Assembly (NCBI GenBank): GCA_005406025.1
Contig: BGZK01001021.1
Span: forward strand, 162,829 to 226,828
From: Eumeta japonica
Taxonomy: Eukaryota > Arthropoda > Insecta > Lepidoptera > Psychidae
Reading direction: 5' to 3'
DNA length: 64,000 bases
The position numbers and the translations under genes are program-made. Each line of letters starts with the position of its first letter. Position 1 is the first letter of the stretch. The notes below the pieces were generated by a model. It was not told the origin of the DNA. It was given only the letters and a program-made list of their open reading frames with translations, and searched no databases. Below are positions 28,801 through 37,251 of the stretch, piece by piece.

Positions 28801-31544
28801 ATTTGTGTGAAAAAAAAAGCCGCTTTAAAAAGGTCGTTTCTATGGAAATGATTAAATTTACTTATTAATAATTTAAACCAAGATGATAACTTACTGTTAG
28901 AAATCTAATATCTTGTGATTGTACTACAATGTGAAATATTTGTTCAAATAATCCTCGAGACATATTACCTTTTAAAGCGGCAATATTTATGACATCTGTA
29001 CGTTGTCAATTATACCAAAGATTATGCTGCAATAACTTTGAAATTAAAGACAAAAACGTTATTATACACGTTCGCAAAATCCTGAACTTAGTGGAGGATT
29101 TAGAGTTAAAAAGTTAAATATATAATATTATATGTAGCGAACACCTTGCCTGATCCAAAAAACGCTATAACATGCAAAACTATAATACACATGAATGAAA
29201 TGCAGATATCAAATTTATTGAAACAGAAAACTTGCATTATTTTTTATTATTATTTAAAATTGCTCATTTTCCTGATTCGGCAAAAAAAATAAAGAAAATG
29301 TCTGAGAATATGGAGTATGGGTTTTAATCGTTTTACCGATACTCGGTCTACGTTCTTTGTAATCTACCCTCCCGCCAATCATCGGCGTCCATGCTTCGCC
29401 GAGCCGCTAGGTAAGAAATTGTTCCTGAGGCAAGTTTAAGGCAGACAAATCTAACCATTTAAATTGCGGACGTATTTTTCTAAAGTAATTCCCATTTCAA
29501 TTACAGCATTTTCTATTATATATTTAATCACAGTGTGTCACGGTAAAAAGGCAGATATTTTTTTTTGCCTATATAAAGGCATTCGTGGAGGGCTATCTCT
29601 TAAATTGGACTCCTTTAAAAGCCTAATTAACGTACTATGTATATATATGTATATATTTACCTCCACTGAAGTCAAAAGTTTTTGCAAACGATTTTCAATA
29701 ATTCAAAAAACTAAACGAGACTCGTCATTTTTGTTTACGATCCGTTTAAGTTACAATAAACTGCGACTAGTCTATTGAAAAATAACCGCCGGTTTTTATT
29801 TTTTCTTTTCCGTTCTCCTCGGTCTACCCAATATTTTTTTCCTTGGCCTACGGTATCATTGACGACGTACGAAGAACCCAAATGACTACACACGAAACCC
29901 ATAGCGTATAATTAATATCGAATTTCTCTGGTTGCTCAGCGCTAACGGCCATTACGGGCGGTCGCACGTTATCAAGAGGCAAGTCTTTTACTAACGCGGC
30001 AGTCGACGTCGACAGACCATCTCATGACGCATCAATGCTTATTTATTTTTATTTTGCTATCCTCTCTTGATCTACGTATATACTTCATTTCGATCTTCTT
30101 TTGACTGGTGAACGAAACCATCTGGTTACCAGGGAAATATCGAACTGCCAAGAGCGACATTTTTCACCCTTTCGCCTTATTTATATGTGAACGCTCTCGT
30201 GTCGATATATGAATGCGTGTGGCGTTGATTTTTATTAGTCTATTAATTTATAAGTATAGTTTTTTTTTTACGAGTAATTTAATGTAAGCCGTAGAAGTTA
30301 CCTATTCTATTTCTACGTCATTAATTTTAGCATATATATACATATATATATATATACTTTTTTTTTAATCGTATACTGTCCTCACTATTATATACGCTAA
30401 ATGCCCAGTGTGTTAACCCGCTTTCGCGTTCCTCTAACTGACACGTATCTGATGATCTATTGTATTATCGTTTGCGCCACTGCCCTAACCGATTAACACT
30501 AACGGCCGCCCCCCGCCCGCCGCCCGCCGCCCACCGCAGTCCAAAGCCGTCGGTGCTGTATGACCCCGCCAAGTCGGAGACGTACCGCGCGCTGCAGGAG
30601 GAGGGGCTGGGCGACGTTGTGCAAGAGGTGCCCACGCCCGTGCAGCCTAAGGTCTTCCAGGCGCCCACGAATAAGGTACCACTACTCGACATAACTTCGC
30701 TCGCAATCATCATCTATAAATTTAATGCCGGCATTAAGCCAGTGACCGTGCTGAATACTGGGCAATTGAATTTCATCGTGCACTATGTTCTCAGTAGATC
30801 GCTGTCGTCCGACAACATATACCTAACGTTAATGCCTCCATTAAAGATAGATTCGCATACAATCGAAGGTTCGGTATGTGCTTGTCACCGACTTGATTAT
30901 AATTGTATATTATATTTGTCATAAGGATGGACTCTGTGTTTCGAACATTCCACTCTGAATAGAGATTATTTATAAAATTCACTAAAACCCCCCACGAGTT
31001 GAGAGTGTCAAATAGGAATTATTTTAAAATTTATCGAATATTTTTGTCACAGTTCTAGTGTATTATAAAGCAATTCGAAATCAAAATATTTTTTTTTATA
31101 CAGAAGCCAGTACCGACCCCGAAACCAACGAAGCAAAACGAGGCTAAACCAAAATTCAAACAAACGACTTTTGTAAGTACCTATCTACTCATCTCTTATT
31201 TTTTAAAGGTGGTTTCTTTATGTACAAACTCTATTATCTATGATTGATAGTAGAAACCTTTTAAAAGTTCGATATAGGATATTCAAATAGTAAATAACTT
31301 TATATTGATAATCTCAAAAATTTAATTTTTAAGAAACCAATAATCCGACGTTCAACACGAACGTGATTTTTTATACCAAAAATAATGATCACGATTCCTT
31401 GAGTTTCATCAATTCCATGTATAACAGTAAGGTATCTTTTTTTTGGGGGGATTTCAGGTAAACTCACTGAACGAAGAGCACATCCAACAGTCGAACTCGT
31501 TCAAGCGACTCATGTACCACGTGCTCGGGGACACGGAGTTCTAG
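1789..31544 (+). CDS. Zasp: Zasp-type PDZ/ZM protein, 3' part of gene (8 exons)
   Basis: Zasp proteins (ALP/Enigma family) are Z-disc scaffolds that bind alpha-actinin through an N-terminal PDZ and an internal ZM/DUF4749 region. The exons seen are 1789-1869, 4925-5093, 23046-23192, 24701-24751, 26406-26494, 30540-30675, 31104-31172 and 31458-31544. All have GT-AG borders and compatible phases, giving about 275 residues with no internal stop. Diagnostic runs are PYRTTPLVLPGAKV, PGPTESYLRHHPNP, HDYRDTLMKQK, HKQFNSPINLYSE, YDPAKSETYRALQEE and FKRLMYHVLGDTEF at the C-terminus. The PDZ exons are not in the window and no LIM domain follows, so the product is either a Zasp66 orthologue or a short Zasp52-like isoform; I cannot decide without the PDZ end. 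Introns reach 18 kb and are packed with transposons. All exons read cleanly, so the gene looks functional. Confidence 0.93.
2288..2752 (+). pseudogene. BEL/Pao-like retrotransposon fragment
   Basis: A 154-codon open frame inside the first Zasp intron. The part around residues 80-105 (HRAIKILENT, then DGRFEMG) resembles the BEL/Pao polyprotein segment where an ILE.T motif is followed by a GRFE.GL motif near the start of reverse transcriptase. The remainder is not recognisable, and there is no RT catalytic motif or LTR. I read it as a short relic that happens to be open; a BEL/Pao profile search would settle it. Confidence 0.4.
3862..4145. mobile_element. MITE with ATTACGTCAC-type TIRs and TTA duplication
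   Basis: Left end GGGGCCATTCACAAATTACG and the complement of the right end (CGGCTACCATAAATTACGTC) form an imperfect terminal inverted repeat. TTA flanks both sides (3859-3861 and 4146-4148). Second-tier CCTCCCCC/GTCAC motifs recur inside both ends. The same TIR type and TTA duplication bound the larger element at 33604-35454, so the two are one family. A TTA target suggests the PIF/Harbinger superfamily. The 111-codon minus-strand frame inside is not coding. Confidence 0.75.
4925..5093 (+). CDS. Zasp: Zasp exon b (linker)
   Basis: Acceptor TTAATCAG and donor CAG|GTAAGT flank an exon open in one frame. It reads TPSPLPAWRGPESLPRST, then PHVSFPVQHEGEFRTML, and ends TDDTTDESIHNQ in phase 0. The next exon opens directly with PYRTTPLVLPG. 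A minus-strand open frame over the same bases is only its shadow. Confidence 0.85.
5805..7060 (-). mobile_element. Dispersed lepidopteran element, copy A
   Basis: Read on the minus strand it begins GCCAAGTTTGTGTCGGGCC, has an AGAGTTCCGTA motif shortly after, and ends with a GACAGACGGACATGG run and TACGGAACTCTAAAAA. The same architecture and internal blocks (GACACTTGACT, AAGCTTAATATT) recur at 33358-35945. A deleted mariner sits inside. No coding capacity was found, and I cannot name the family. Confidence 0.6.
5909..6358 (-). mobile_element. Internally deleted mariner (family M2) inside copy A
   Basis: Ends resemble GGTYGGRGAAAAAG, as in the copies at 7887, 44111 and 48923. Internal blocks (TGACATCAAAAT, TTTTGATACCATCAAATAC on the minus strand) match the longer copies. 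The catalytic region is missing. Confidence 0.65.
7508..7553. repeat. 20-bp near-perfect hairpin
   Basis: TTGCTATTTTCACTATAGCC at 7508-7527 and GGCTATAGTGAAAACAGCAA at 7534-7553 pair with one mismatch around a six-base loop (AAGGCA). It may be a foldback MITE core or a miRNA-like hairpin. Confidence 0.7.
7887..8104 (+). mobile_element. Very short deleted mariner (family M2, about 218 bp)
   Basis: Starts GGTCGGAGAAAAAG after TA and ends CTTTTTCCCGACC. Internal sequence (GGCTAGTTTTGATACC) is shared with the longer M2 copies. It is a MITE-like derivative with no coding sequence. Confidence 0.7.
8463..8705 (+). repeat. tRNA-derived SINE-like element
   Basis: GATGGCTTGGTGGTC followed by GCGTTCGATTCTGACT resembles RNA polymerase III A and B boxes. 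The body (GCCGTCGATCTGCTTCGATA, then GACCCGCATTGG) is typical of insect SINEs. No tRNA cloverleaf survives. Confidence 0.6.
10298..11571 (-). mobile_element. Degraded mariner (family M1)
   Basis: A 1,274-bp element flanked by TA (10296-10297, 11572-11573). Left TIR CGAGGGTCACTCC and the right end share TATCTCAAT farther in. On the minus strand the transposase is recognisable in pieces across frames: REYWRAVMYYDF near the start, then PSRTTVLLWLREFSNGRNSL of the helix-turn-helix, then WVYKYDQ, KAVFFTGTD and GQKTVTAAW. Towards the C-terminus are LHHENVSSH and EHPPYLTG in place of the usual HHDNA and HPPYSPDLAP motifs. The catalytic Asp of HHDN is replaced by Glu, and frameshifts and stops are present, so the element is dead. 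Confidence 0.85.
11119..11384 (-). pseudogene. Mariner transposase N-terminus (HTH), frameshifted
   Basis: Two overlapping frames hold successive parts of one mariner N-terminal DNA-binding domain. One starts MYLKREYWRAVMYYDF at 11384; the other carries PSRTTVLLWLREFSNGRNSL and EEHTGRPVS. The frame change between them marks a frameshift in the first 40 residues. Confidence 0.8.
11650..12420 (+). pseudogene. 3' end of an R1/Jockey-like LINE ORF2
   Basis: The supported part is 12123-12404. It reads TGHGEFAEYLHSFKLKDS then CCTCDRAKNQDVMHGFEDC, matching the TGHG...YLHR and CxxC...HxxxxC zinc-knuckle tail that follows reverse transcriptase in R1- and Jockey-clade LINEs. The upstream part is interrupted by stops. 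It is probably a 5'-truncated copy. The 142-codon minus-strand frame over it is antisense and not a gene. Confidence 0.6.
13455..13770 (+). repeat. Lepidopteran repeat (RTE/SINE type)
   Basis: TTTTCGCTCGCGGCTTCGCC followed by CGCATGGTCAT is a recurrent opening of dispersed lepidopteran repeats. Downstream comes degenerate sequence, then AAAATATAAGC and an AT-rich tail. The short open frame 13481-13741 within it is not considered a gene. Confidence 0.45.
14109..14141. repeat. 13-bp perfect hairpin
   Basis: TTTTTACTGTCAA (14109-14121) and TTGACAGTAAAAA (14129-14141) form a perfect stem with a seven-base loop, about 70 bp before the CpG-rich patch. It may be a MITE end. Confidence 0.7.
14200..14551 (+). 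promoter_or_regulatory. CpG-rich 5' leader/promoter of internal Zasp transcript
   Basis: CpG density rises sharply from about 14210 to 14880 within otherwise AT-rich intron. This patch directly precedes an ATG exon that can splice into the Zasp reading frame. I infer an internal promoter and 5' UTR; no certain TATA or initiator was identified. Short open frames on both strands here are non-coding shadows. Confidence 0.5.
14552..14617 (+). CDS. Zasp: Alternative first exon of Zasp (PDZ-less isoform)
   Basis: ATG in the context CAGCAATGG opens a 22-codon exon, MALFPNGYQDPMHPEEEV followed by VTNW. It ends at TGG|GTGCGT in phase 0, exactly the phase needed to join the exon that starts PYRTTPLVLPG at 23046. 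A short acidic start of this kind placed directly before the ZM region fits the alternative starts known in Zasp genes. The join would give a roughly 214-residue protein without PDZ. The donor is weak but acceptable, and only an RNA read across the junction would prove it. Confidence 0.6.
17151..17355 (+). repeat. Dispersed repeat R, copy 1
   Basis: Shares CCACATGGTACGA, GCAAGCTCGTCGGTTT and a CGACCCTT...CTTCCAT block with sequences at 21190-21400 and, inverted, 21655-21840. Family unknown. Confidence 0.6.
20215..20310 (+). repeat. tRNA-like SINE fragment
   Basis: GATGCGGATGTTAAC and GCGAGTTCGAGCCCG resemble polymerase III A and B boxes, followed by a T-run. No complete tRNA fold could be drawn. 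Confidence 0.4.
21190..21840. repeat. Repeat R copies 2 and 3 in inverted orientation
   Basis: The + copy (about 21190-21400) and the - copy (about 21655-21840) share GCAAGCTCGTCG-type and CGACCCTTCCATC blocks. Together they form a foldback with a roughly 250-bp spacer. They may be the arms of one foldback transposon. Confidence 0.5.
22101..22150. repeat. Palindrome AGGACGGATT...AATCCGTCCT
   Basis: AGGACGGATTCAGG at the left pairs with CCCTAAATCCGTCCT at the right; AGTCATGA/TCATGAC pairs inside. A sequence of the same general style, but without a clear palindrome, occurs near 25660-25815, suggesting a dispersed foldback repeat. Confidence 0.5.
23046..23192 (+). CDS. Zasp: Zasp exon c, core of ZM/DUF4749 region
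   Basis: Acceptor TATTGCAG and donor AAG|GTACGG flank 49 codons in phase 0. PYRTTPLVLPGAKV, PGPTESYLRHHPNP and HDYRDTLMKQK are the most conserved runs of the Zasp ZM region, which binds the alpha-actinin rod. This exon makes the family call secure. A CpG-rich patch at 22870-22960 just upstream could be another transcription start. Confidence 0.95.
23193..24700. other. Zasp intron
   Basis: No exon is visible. The only distinctive patch (24065-24195, containing GTGGGAGAGAGACGCAAGGC and GCCTCTCTCTCG) forms a partial inverted pairing and looks like a dispersed repeat. Confidence 0.5.
24701..24751 (+). CDS. Zasp: Zasp exon d (17 codons)
   Basis: Acceptor AAAATCAG precedes VAESVLHRVVGEDAGNK, which continues MKQK of the previous exon as in other Zasp proteins. 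The donor AAG|GTGTTT is weak. An alternative donor nine bases later (GTC|GTGAGA) matches the consensus better but would insert VFV before VVHKQF. I chose the first because homologues lack such an insert, as far as I recall. Confidence 0.85.
24752..26405. other. Zasp intron
   Basis: AT-rich with no supported exon. A GC-richer stretch at 25660-25815 contains CCCCTGACCCCTGACCC tandem 8-mers and looks like repeat debris. Confidence 0.5.
26406..26494 (+). CDS. Zasp: Zasp exon e
   Basis: Acceptor GTTGCGCAG and donor GTGCC|GTGAGT flank VVHKQFNSPINLYSEAN, then IANSIRQHSSPV plus two bases of a Pro codon. This is the conserved end of the ZM region. Confidence 0.93.
26495..30539. other. Intron with CpG-rich patch and microsatellites
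   Basis: Four kilobases of intron holding a (CA)n tract at 26587-26605, an isolated CpG-rich island at 26880-27060, and TA-rich simple repeats near 30330-30357. From 27100 to 30400 I see only AT-rich sequence with no supported exon. Confidence 0.65.
26587..26605. repeat. (CA)n microsatellite
   Basis: Alternating AC run, interrupted by CGCATAAAG and followed by a second short CA run. Confidence 0.9.
30540..30675 (+). CDS. Zasp: Zasp exon f
   Basis: A polypyrimidine-rich acceptor (CCCACCGCAG) precedes PPKPSVLYDPAKSETYR, then ALQEEGLGDVVQEVPTPVQ and PKVFQAPTNK. The donor is AAG|GTACCA. The YDP..SETYRA.QEE block is shared by Zasp52 and Zasp66. Reading past the donor keeps the frame open for a further 83 codons, but that stretch is AT-rich intron. 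Confidence 0.93.
31104..31172 (+). CDS. Zasp: Zasp exon g (23 codons)
   Basis: Acceptor TTTATACAG and donor TTT|GTAAGT flank KPVPTPKPTKQNEAKPKF and KQTTF in phase 0, a lysine/proline-rich spacer. Both splice sites are strong. Confidence 0.9.
31458..31544 (+). CDS. Zasp: Zasp terminal coding exon
   Basis: The exon follows a T-rich tract and ATTTCAG. It reads VNSLNEEHIQQSNSFKRL, then MYHVLGDTEF and TAG at 31542-31544. An aromatic/Phe-ending tail of this shape closes LIM-less Zasp isoforms. Confidence 0.93.
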   Translation, partial: VNSLNEEHIQQSNSFKRLMYHVLGDTEF

Positions 31545-32290
31545 CAGCGAACAACCCTCGCGGCGCCGCTCACCGACAACCGGCGAAACTGAATACGGCC
31601 ACCTGAGAAACTAACCCGATGCCCGGAAATAGGAATTCGCTATGTAAACGCATTTCTCGCATTCGCTTAATAGTTACGAAATGACGTCACTTGGCGCACG
31701 CTCAGTGCGTCACTGTCGACCGATGACGTATCGGAACACCTACGTGTGGACAAGGCATTTGAGGCAAATGTCATTTGGAACACCGGTGAAGACCTTCCAG
31801 AATTGATCCCAATTCCTTCTTTTTTTATTTCGCGTTCATTTCCGTTTTGATGCCTGTGCCAAATACGTATCATCAATTTTCAAAATTACAAAACCAATAT
31901 GCCGCGTCGGATATAGACCTACGCTAGAGACGGCGGCGGACCATTCGGGACGTGTCGGACTTCTATATGTTTAAGACTAACAAATACCCTGTGAGAGGCT
32001 ATGTAAACGCTCTCTTATTTAAAAAAAATATTTTTCGGTGGATTTTATTTATTTTAATACTCGAGTATTAGCGTTAATAATTTATTTTAATTAAGTAGGT
32101 GCGTAATATTAATGGCTAAGTGTTGATTTTCTGTTTGTACAGAGGCACATCAGTTTATGTATACATAATAATAATAATAAATAATAATTATGAGAAAAGT
32201 TGAGTGTGAAGTCTAGTCACTACGAGCCGAGCCTCGGTCGCGCGACCGACTCACCGAATTCGATTTTTAATAAAAATATTTATTTTTGTC
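31545..32290 (+). other. Zasp 3' UTR
   Basis: Sequence after the Zasp stop has no competing coding signal and runs to a polyadenylation signal. Its end is inferred as 10-30 bases past AATAAA at 32269. Confidence 0.65.
32269..32274 (+). terminator. Zasp polyadenylation signal AATAAA
   Basis: AATAAA in TTTTTAATAAAAATATT, followed by a T-rich stretch typical of a downstream element. It is the first strong signal after the stop, about 725 bases downstream. Confidence 0.6.
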
Positions 32291-32494
32291 TAACAATCAT
32301 TTCTTTCCTGTACCCTGAAACCGTTTAAATTTTAATTAGTAAAAAGATCCGGTGGGGATTCAGCATCTTGTCTAGGGGAAAACTTTTACTGTGCGATAAG
32401 TTATATTTCACCATTAGCATAGTTGTTGTCGAGAAGTATAGTTGAATAGTGCTCGGTATTTTGAAAAATGAAATAAAAACGCATGGGTTCATAT

Positions 32495-33357
32495 AAAAAA
32501 AACTGGCCAAGAGCATGTCGGACCATGCTCATTATAGAGTTCCGAAGCCATGCTCTACATCCGAAAAAATCACTACAAATGAAATAATCAGACTTCTTGT
32601 AATTGGTGAAAATTAAGCTAGATGATTTCGTTACATACATACATACATAGATACAACCCAAGCTTATAAAAGCGTGTTAAAAAATACGTTGATACACTTT
32701 TTCCATGTTTCCCGCACAGAATACTTATAAGCACTTTAGTCGCCTATAACTAAAAAAAAAATAGTTTGTCGACTATTACTATTAAAATAGTGTAAACAAA
32801 AACGTATCAGCAAAAGAGCGTACCTTCATGGCACTTACGTCATTTCGTTGAGAAGCGCAGTTTTTCAGCAATAACTCCAATACCCGACCCTGTTCAAAAT
32901 AATTTTCATTGAAAGTATTTATTAATCGTTACCTTCGTTATTTTTTTTTTTCATATTTTTTGGACAGACGGTTTTGAAAACAGAAGATGGTGGGACACGA
33001 TTTCTGCGGCTTTCGGAGCGATATTTCCGAAATTATTTACATAATCAGAAAAATTGCTTAGAAACCTTAAAGTGTTTTTAATAGAACTGTCGAAGTATGT
33101 ATCGCAGTTTGATGTTTGCTGAAAACAATGTTCTTCAGCTTCTATTACATGTATGAAAAGTCCCCTTTAGAACTATTTGTTTTTGTTATTTAACCATCAA
33201 ACTAAGTAGCGGCTCACACAAGACACCCGCATTATAAATTAATATAGGTCTTGCAGTTTTTGAATAAAAAGCCTGCGACATACGGACGGACAGACGGACG
33301 GACATGACGAAACTATAAGGGTTCCGTTTTTGATATTGCGACTCGGAACCCTAAAAA
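32495..33357 (+). mobile_element. Dispersed element, copy B1
   Basis: Begins AACTGGCCAAGAGCATGTCGG with a following AGAGTTCCGAAG. It ends with a GACGGACAGACGGACGG run, TATAAGGGTTCCG and CGGAACCCTAAAAA. It has the same architecture as copies A and B2 and lies head-to-tail against B2. No coding sequence was found. Confidence 0.65.
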
Positions 33358-33603
33358 AAAACTAGCCGAGTGTCGGGTCACGCGCTTTGTAAGGTTCAAT
33401 AGTTGCCCGTCACAAATATGCGTATTTAAAAGGAGGCTTTTTATTTAGTACTACGAAACTATTGAATTCACGGTTTAACTAATAAAAACAGGCACAAATA
33501 TGACGAGTGTTAAGGATGTTACGACATATATTTCCATAATTTCACAAATTTCATATAAACTTATATTTACTACACAATCAACACATTATGTAGTAAACTA
33601 TTA

Positions 33604-35454
33604 GAGGTCGTCCATACATTACGTCACATCTTTTTTCACGAGATATTTTAACCCCCCGCCCCACTGTCACACTTGGTCACATGCACACCAACCTCCCTAC
33701 AAATATTATGTCACATCATACAATTACAATTACCCCTTTTTTTGAGTCTATATGCCAGCTGCAGCTGAATTTACTAAAAATTCAGTTGTTTTTTTAAATA
33801 GTTTATTATTTAATGTATTGCAACAATCATTATTAAATAATACTTATAAAACTTTTTTTTTATATTAACTTCCTCTCTCTTGTAAAATTAAAAGCTCAAA
33901 CAAACTGTAACGGCGATTTCGGCTATCGCCGCGTAAGCCCGCAACCCGGATTGCCTCTCTTCACGATGCGCACGCTTCTTTCTATGGTCGGCGGATTTCT
34001 TGCAGTGTGGCGGCGTGGTCAATAATGGACAGCGTTTTCTTTCTTTCAGACTTTATTAAGCCGAGCTTTACAAGGTGACGGTTGGCTAGCAACTGTGTCG
34101 GATGCACCACTCCCACTGCATTTTATAGGTGGTGCATCCGTTGCACATGTGAGTTGCATACATTTTAATTGGGGAGGCGTGGCCATGCACTTAATTTACA
34201 TATGCATTGTCAGACATGCATTGGCTCGCTCGCTCGTGGGCTTCACACCCTTATCTGTGGGTGCAGGTACGGGACGGAGGACTTATATTTTGCCTCATGC
34301 CCGGGCGTCTTCTCGTCGGGGACACGACCCCGACGGCTCAGGTGGCAATGGTCCGTTTTTGGATCCATTGATTGACATCTTGCCGGAGCCCAGTCGCCGA
34401 CCCACACGCGGGCGCGCGCGGTCATTGCGCAGGCGCCGGCAGGTGGAGGGGCTCCGGCGTAGGTTGGTGCTCGACGAGGGGAGGGAGGCACAGCTCAAGC
34501 TGGACACGCAGCCGACCGCCGGTGGTCGGACGCTGGTGGACGCCGACCGGATCAAGGCGGCACGCATCGGTGACCCGCGTTGGCGTAGATCTGACCGAGC
34601 GCGCCTGCCGACCGCTGATCAAGGCATTGGCGCCACTAGCGCCTGAGACACCGATTAGCGGCCGTGCCGTAACGACGGCCGCTTTTTAAGGCCTATTATT
34701 GGTCCTCCCAAAGCACGATTTCGTATGCAACTCACGCACATTACATTTCAGATGTTTTAATTATCAATACAAAATTCTAATAAAAACAAACAAATATTTT
34801 CCTTAAAACTAGTCCCTACCGGGTGATTAAAAACTATAAACAAAACTCTTTAATAATATACATAGAACACACACAAATATAAAACACTTTTAAGCCCGTA
34901 TAAGACACAATACAATTTTTAAATTTACATTAATTGCGCGGCTGTCCGTAACACAAACATTCCAACAAAAAAAAAAACAATTACGGTTCTTGTTTTGTCC
35001 ACGGATTTGTAGTCCGATCGGTAGTTGACTCGTTAACAGGTAATCCCATATTATCAGTATTTTCTGTAGGTATGCTGGATGTCTCTACCTCAACATCATC
35101 AGTATTGAGCCATTCAGTATCTAAACTACTACACTGTGATAATACTAAATTATTTAATAAATACATTTACTTGTTCTGAAAATACTTGCTGAGTTCTGAA
35201 CTGTCAGATGATAAGATAGCGCTGCAAGCACCGGCAAAAAACATAACTAAATATCACACAATACTAACCTCGCTTCGATAAATATACTATGAAAAAAAAT
35301 TTTTTTTTTTGAAGTCACGACTTTGAAGTGAGATGTCACACTTAAAGAAACAGCCGGGTCCCTCATGTCACAGTTAGTAACGTTCTATCCATACCTACAA
35401 TTCCCGCCCCCCCCCCCCTCAAGTGCGTGACGTAATATGTATGTGGACAACCCC
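33604..35454. mobile_element. 1.85-kb TIR element with GC-rich cargo, TTA duplication
   Basis: The left end GAGGTCGTCCATACATTACG and the complement of the right end (GGGGTTGTCCACATACATAT, then TACGTCAC) are imperfect TIRs. TTA flanks at 33601-33603 and 35455-35457. This is the TIR family of the MITE at 3862-4145. Unlike that one it carries about 800 bp of GC-rich sequence (33905-34690) with a 184-codon Arg-rich open frame and a hairpin. No transposase was recognised, so it must be moved in trans. Confidence 0.75.
34099..34140. repeat. 12-bp perfect hairpin in GC-rich cargo
   Basis: CGGATGCACCAC (34099-34110) and GTGGTGCATCCG (34129-34140) pair perfectly around an 18-base loop, at the left edge of the GC-rich block. 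Confidence 0.8.
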
Positions 35455-36249
35455 TTATACATAATCATACACAAAACCAACATCGTCATCTAGTTAAGTT
35501 GGTCGACTATTAGTCGTTAACTCGTATAGCCCACTTATATGCTTCAATATATATGCTACTACCGTGATTTTTTTCACATATCCAAGAATAACCATTTACC
35601 TGGTGGGGGACACTTGACTCTAACAAAAATTATCACTTTAAAGCTTAATATTTCACAAACTGATCAATAAATTTTAAAATTGTGTTCGCAGACCCGCAAT
35701 ATCTTTGAATAAACTGTCCCACGATATCCCACACCATGAGATAGACAAAAAAAACTCATCCCAATATCAATAGGAGAGGTACTCTAAAAAATTTTTTTCT
35801 TTACATTTTATTCCACCACTTTGTCGGCGTGATTAATATGTATACCCATATAGAATTACAAGTTTTGCAGTATCAAGAGACCTCGAGCTATAGACAGACG
35901 GATGGACGGAGATGGTGAAAGTATAGGGGCTCTTGTTACTGTTAGGAATTACGAAAGCTAAAAAGGCAATTAACTCCCCGTACCTGCGCCTAAATATGTT
36001 CGTGGAATCCCTAGTCTGGGGCCAGTACCACTATGATATTTTTCGTTGGCATACGTACTTATTTACTTTCAACTTTTAGAAATTTCTTGAATTTACATAA
36101 CAGAATATAGAAAACATCAATGTTTAGTCCACCAATTTCTCTTTGACGAAACAATGTTCGATAGCGACGAAAATTTCGCTAAGAATTAAGAAATTACATT
36201 TAAAAAAGTGTCTAGCTGCAGACACTTCTGTCTAAAAATCCTTAAAAAA

Positions 36250-36430
36250 TCAAAAACTGAGCAAACTAGCAAGTTATTTTTATTGTTATTTTTCAAAATA
36301 GTCTGCGTTAAGATCGATACATCGCTGCATTCGACGCAACCACTGAGATAAACGCTTTGCCCACTCGCACTTAGGGCTCGCTTCGACCGCCTTTTCGTAT
36401 GCAGCCACTGCTTCCTCTACGATCATAAAC
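36250..36430 (-). pseudogene. Mariner transposase C-terminus fragment
   Basis: On the minus strand the sequence reads EEAVAAYEKAVEASPKCEW, then AKRLSQWLRRMQRCIDLNA and DYFEK before a stop. This matches the closing W...F.R...CI...G.YFEK pattern of mariner transposases. The rest of the gene is absent. It abuts the TIR of the next mariner at 36521. Confidence 0.8.
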
Positions 36431-37251
36431 CCCTTTCCTCGAAGTTCTTCATTTATTCAGATTTATGTCGGATCGCCATGACACACACACGAGCCAATAC
36501 CATTCGAAGCACACAAACTACGAGGGGCGTTCAAAAAGTGAGAATAAGTAGGTATGTTGCCGGTATCTTTTATTAAGTGTTATTTTATTTTTCAACATAG
36601 TCGCGTTTTTGCGAAATACACTTGGAATATCTTCTTTTCTAAGCTTAAAATTCCTTTCTTAAGGAACTCTTCATCCTAAATATCTAGCAACCTTATTGCA
36701 GTGATTACTACTTCATCATCTTCGAATCTTTGTCCTTTCAAATACTCCAACCTTAGAAATAGACAGAAATCACTAGGTGCTAGATCGGGTGAATATGGAA
36801 GATGTTCAAGTATTTCAAGAAGCTAACGCCTCGAATTGCAGCCATAACAACGGCGGACCTGAGCCGAGGCATTATCTCGATGGAACAAAACCATTTCTGC
36901 CAGTTAGCCTCGCCGTTGCTTTCTGATTTCATTAAGTATTTTTTTCTATTGTTCTGCGCACAAAGAGCCCGTTACAGTAGCTCCACAGTCGAGATATTCT
37001 ATAACAACCGTGCACCACTTTACAATCGCAGAAAATAGAGTCTATGATCTTTCCGGCAGAACGGCCCTCCTTAAATTTCTTAGGAGTTGCAGATGATGGG
37101 TCTTTCCCAAGTCACATATATATAGTGTAATTTTGTTTCTGGATCGTTATGGTGAAGCCATTTCATCTATGGTAGTAAATCGAACCAAAAACTATCGTTA
37201 TCTTGTTGCAACAGTTCCGAAAAAAGTGTGTGTATTAGTATACACACGTAA

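Larger units (their letters stand above)
33358..35945 (+). mobile_element. Dispersed element, copy B2, split by an insertion
   Basis: The left part (33358-33603) begins ACTAGCCGAGTGTCGGGTCA. The right part (35455-35945) carries GACACTTGACTCTAAC, AAGCTTAATATT and the closing GACAGACGGATGGACGG run. Together they line up with copy A read on its minus strand. The gap is exactly the TIR element 33604-35454 with its TTA duplication. Confidence 0.65.

Noticed and set aside
33604..35454. LTR retrotransposon
   Set aside because: Ends are inverted, not direct, and the target duplication is 3-bp TTA.
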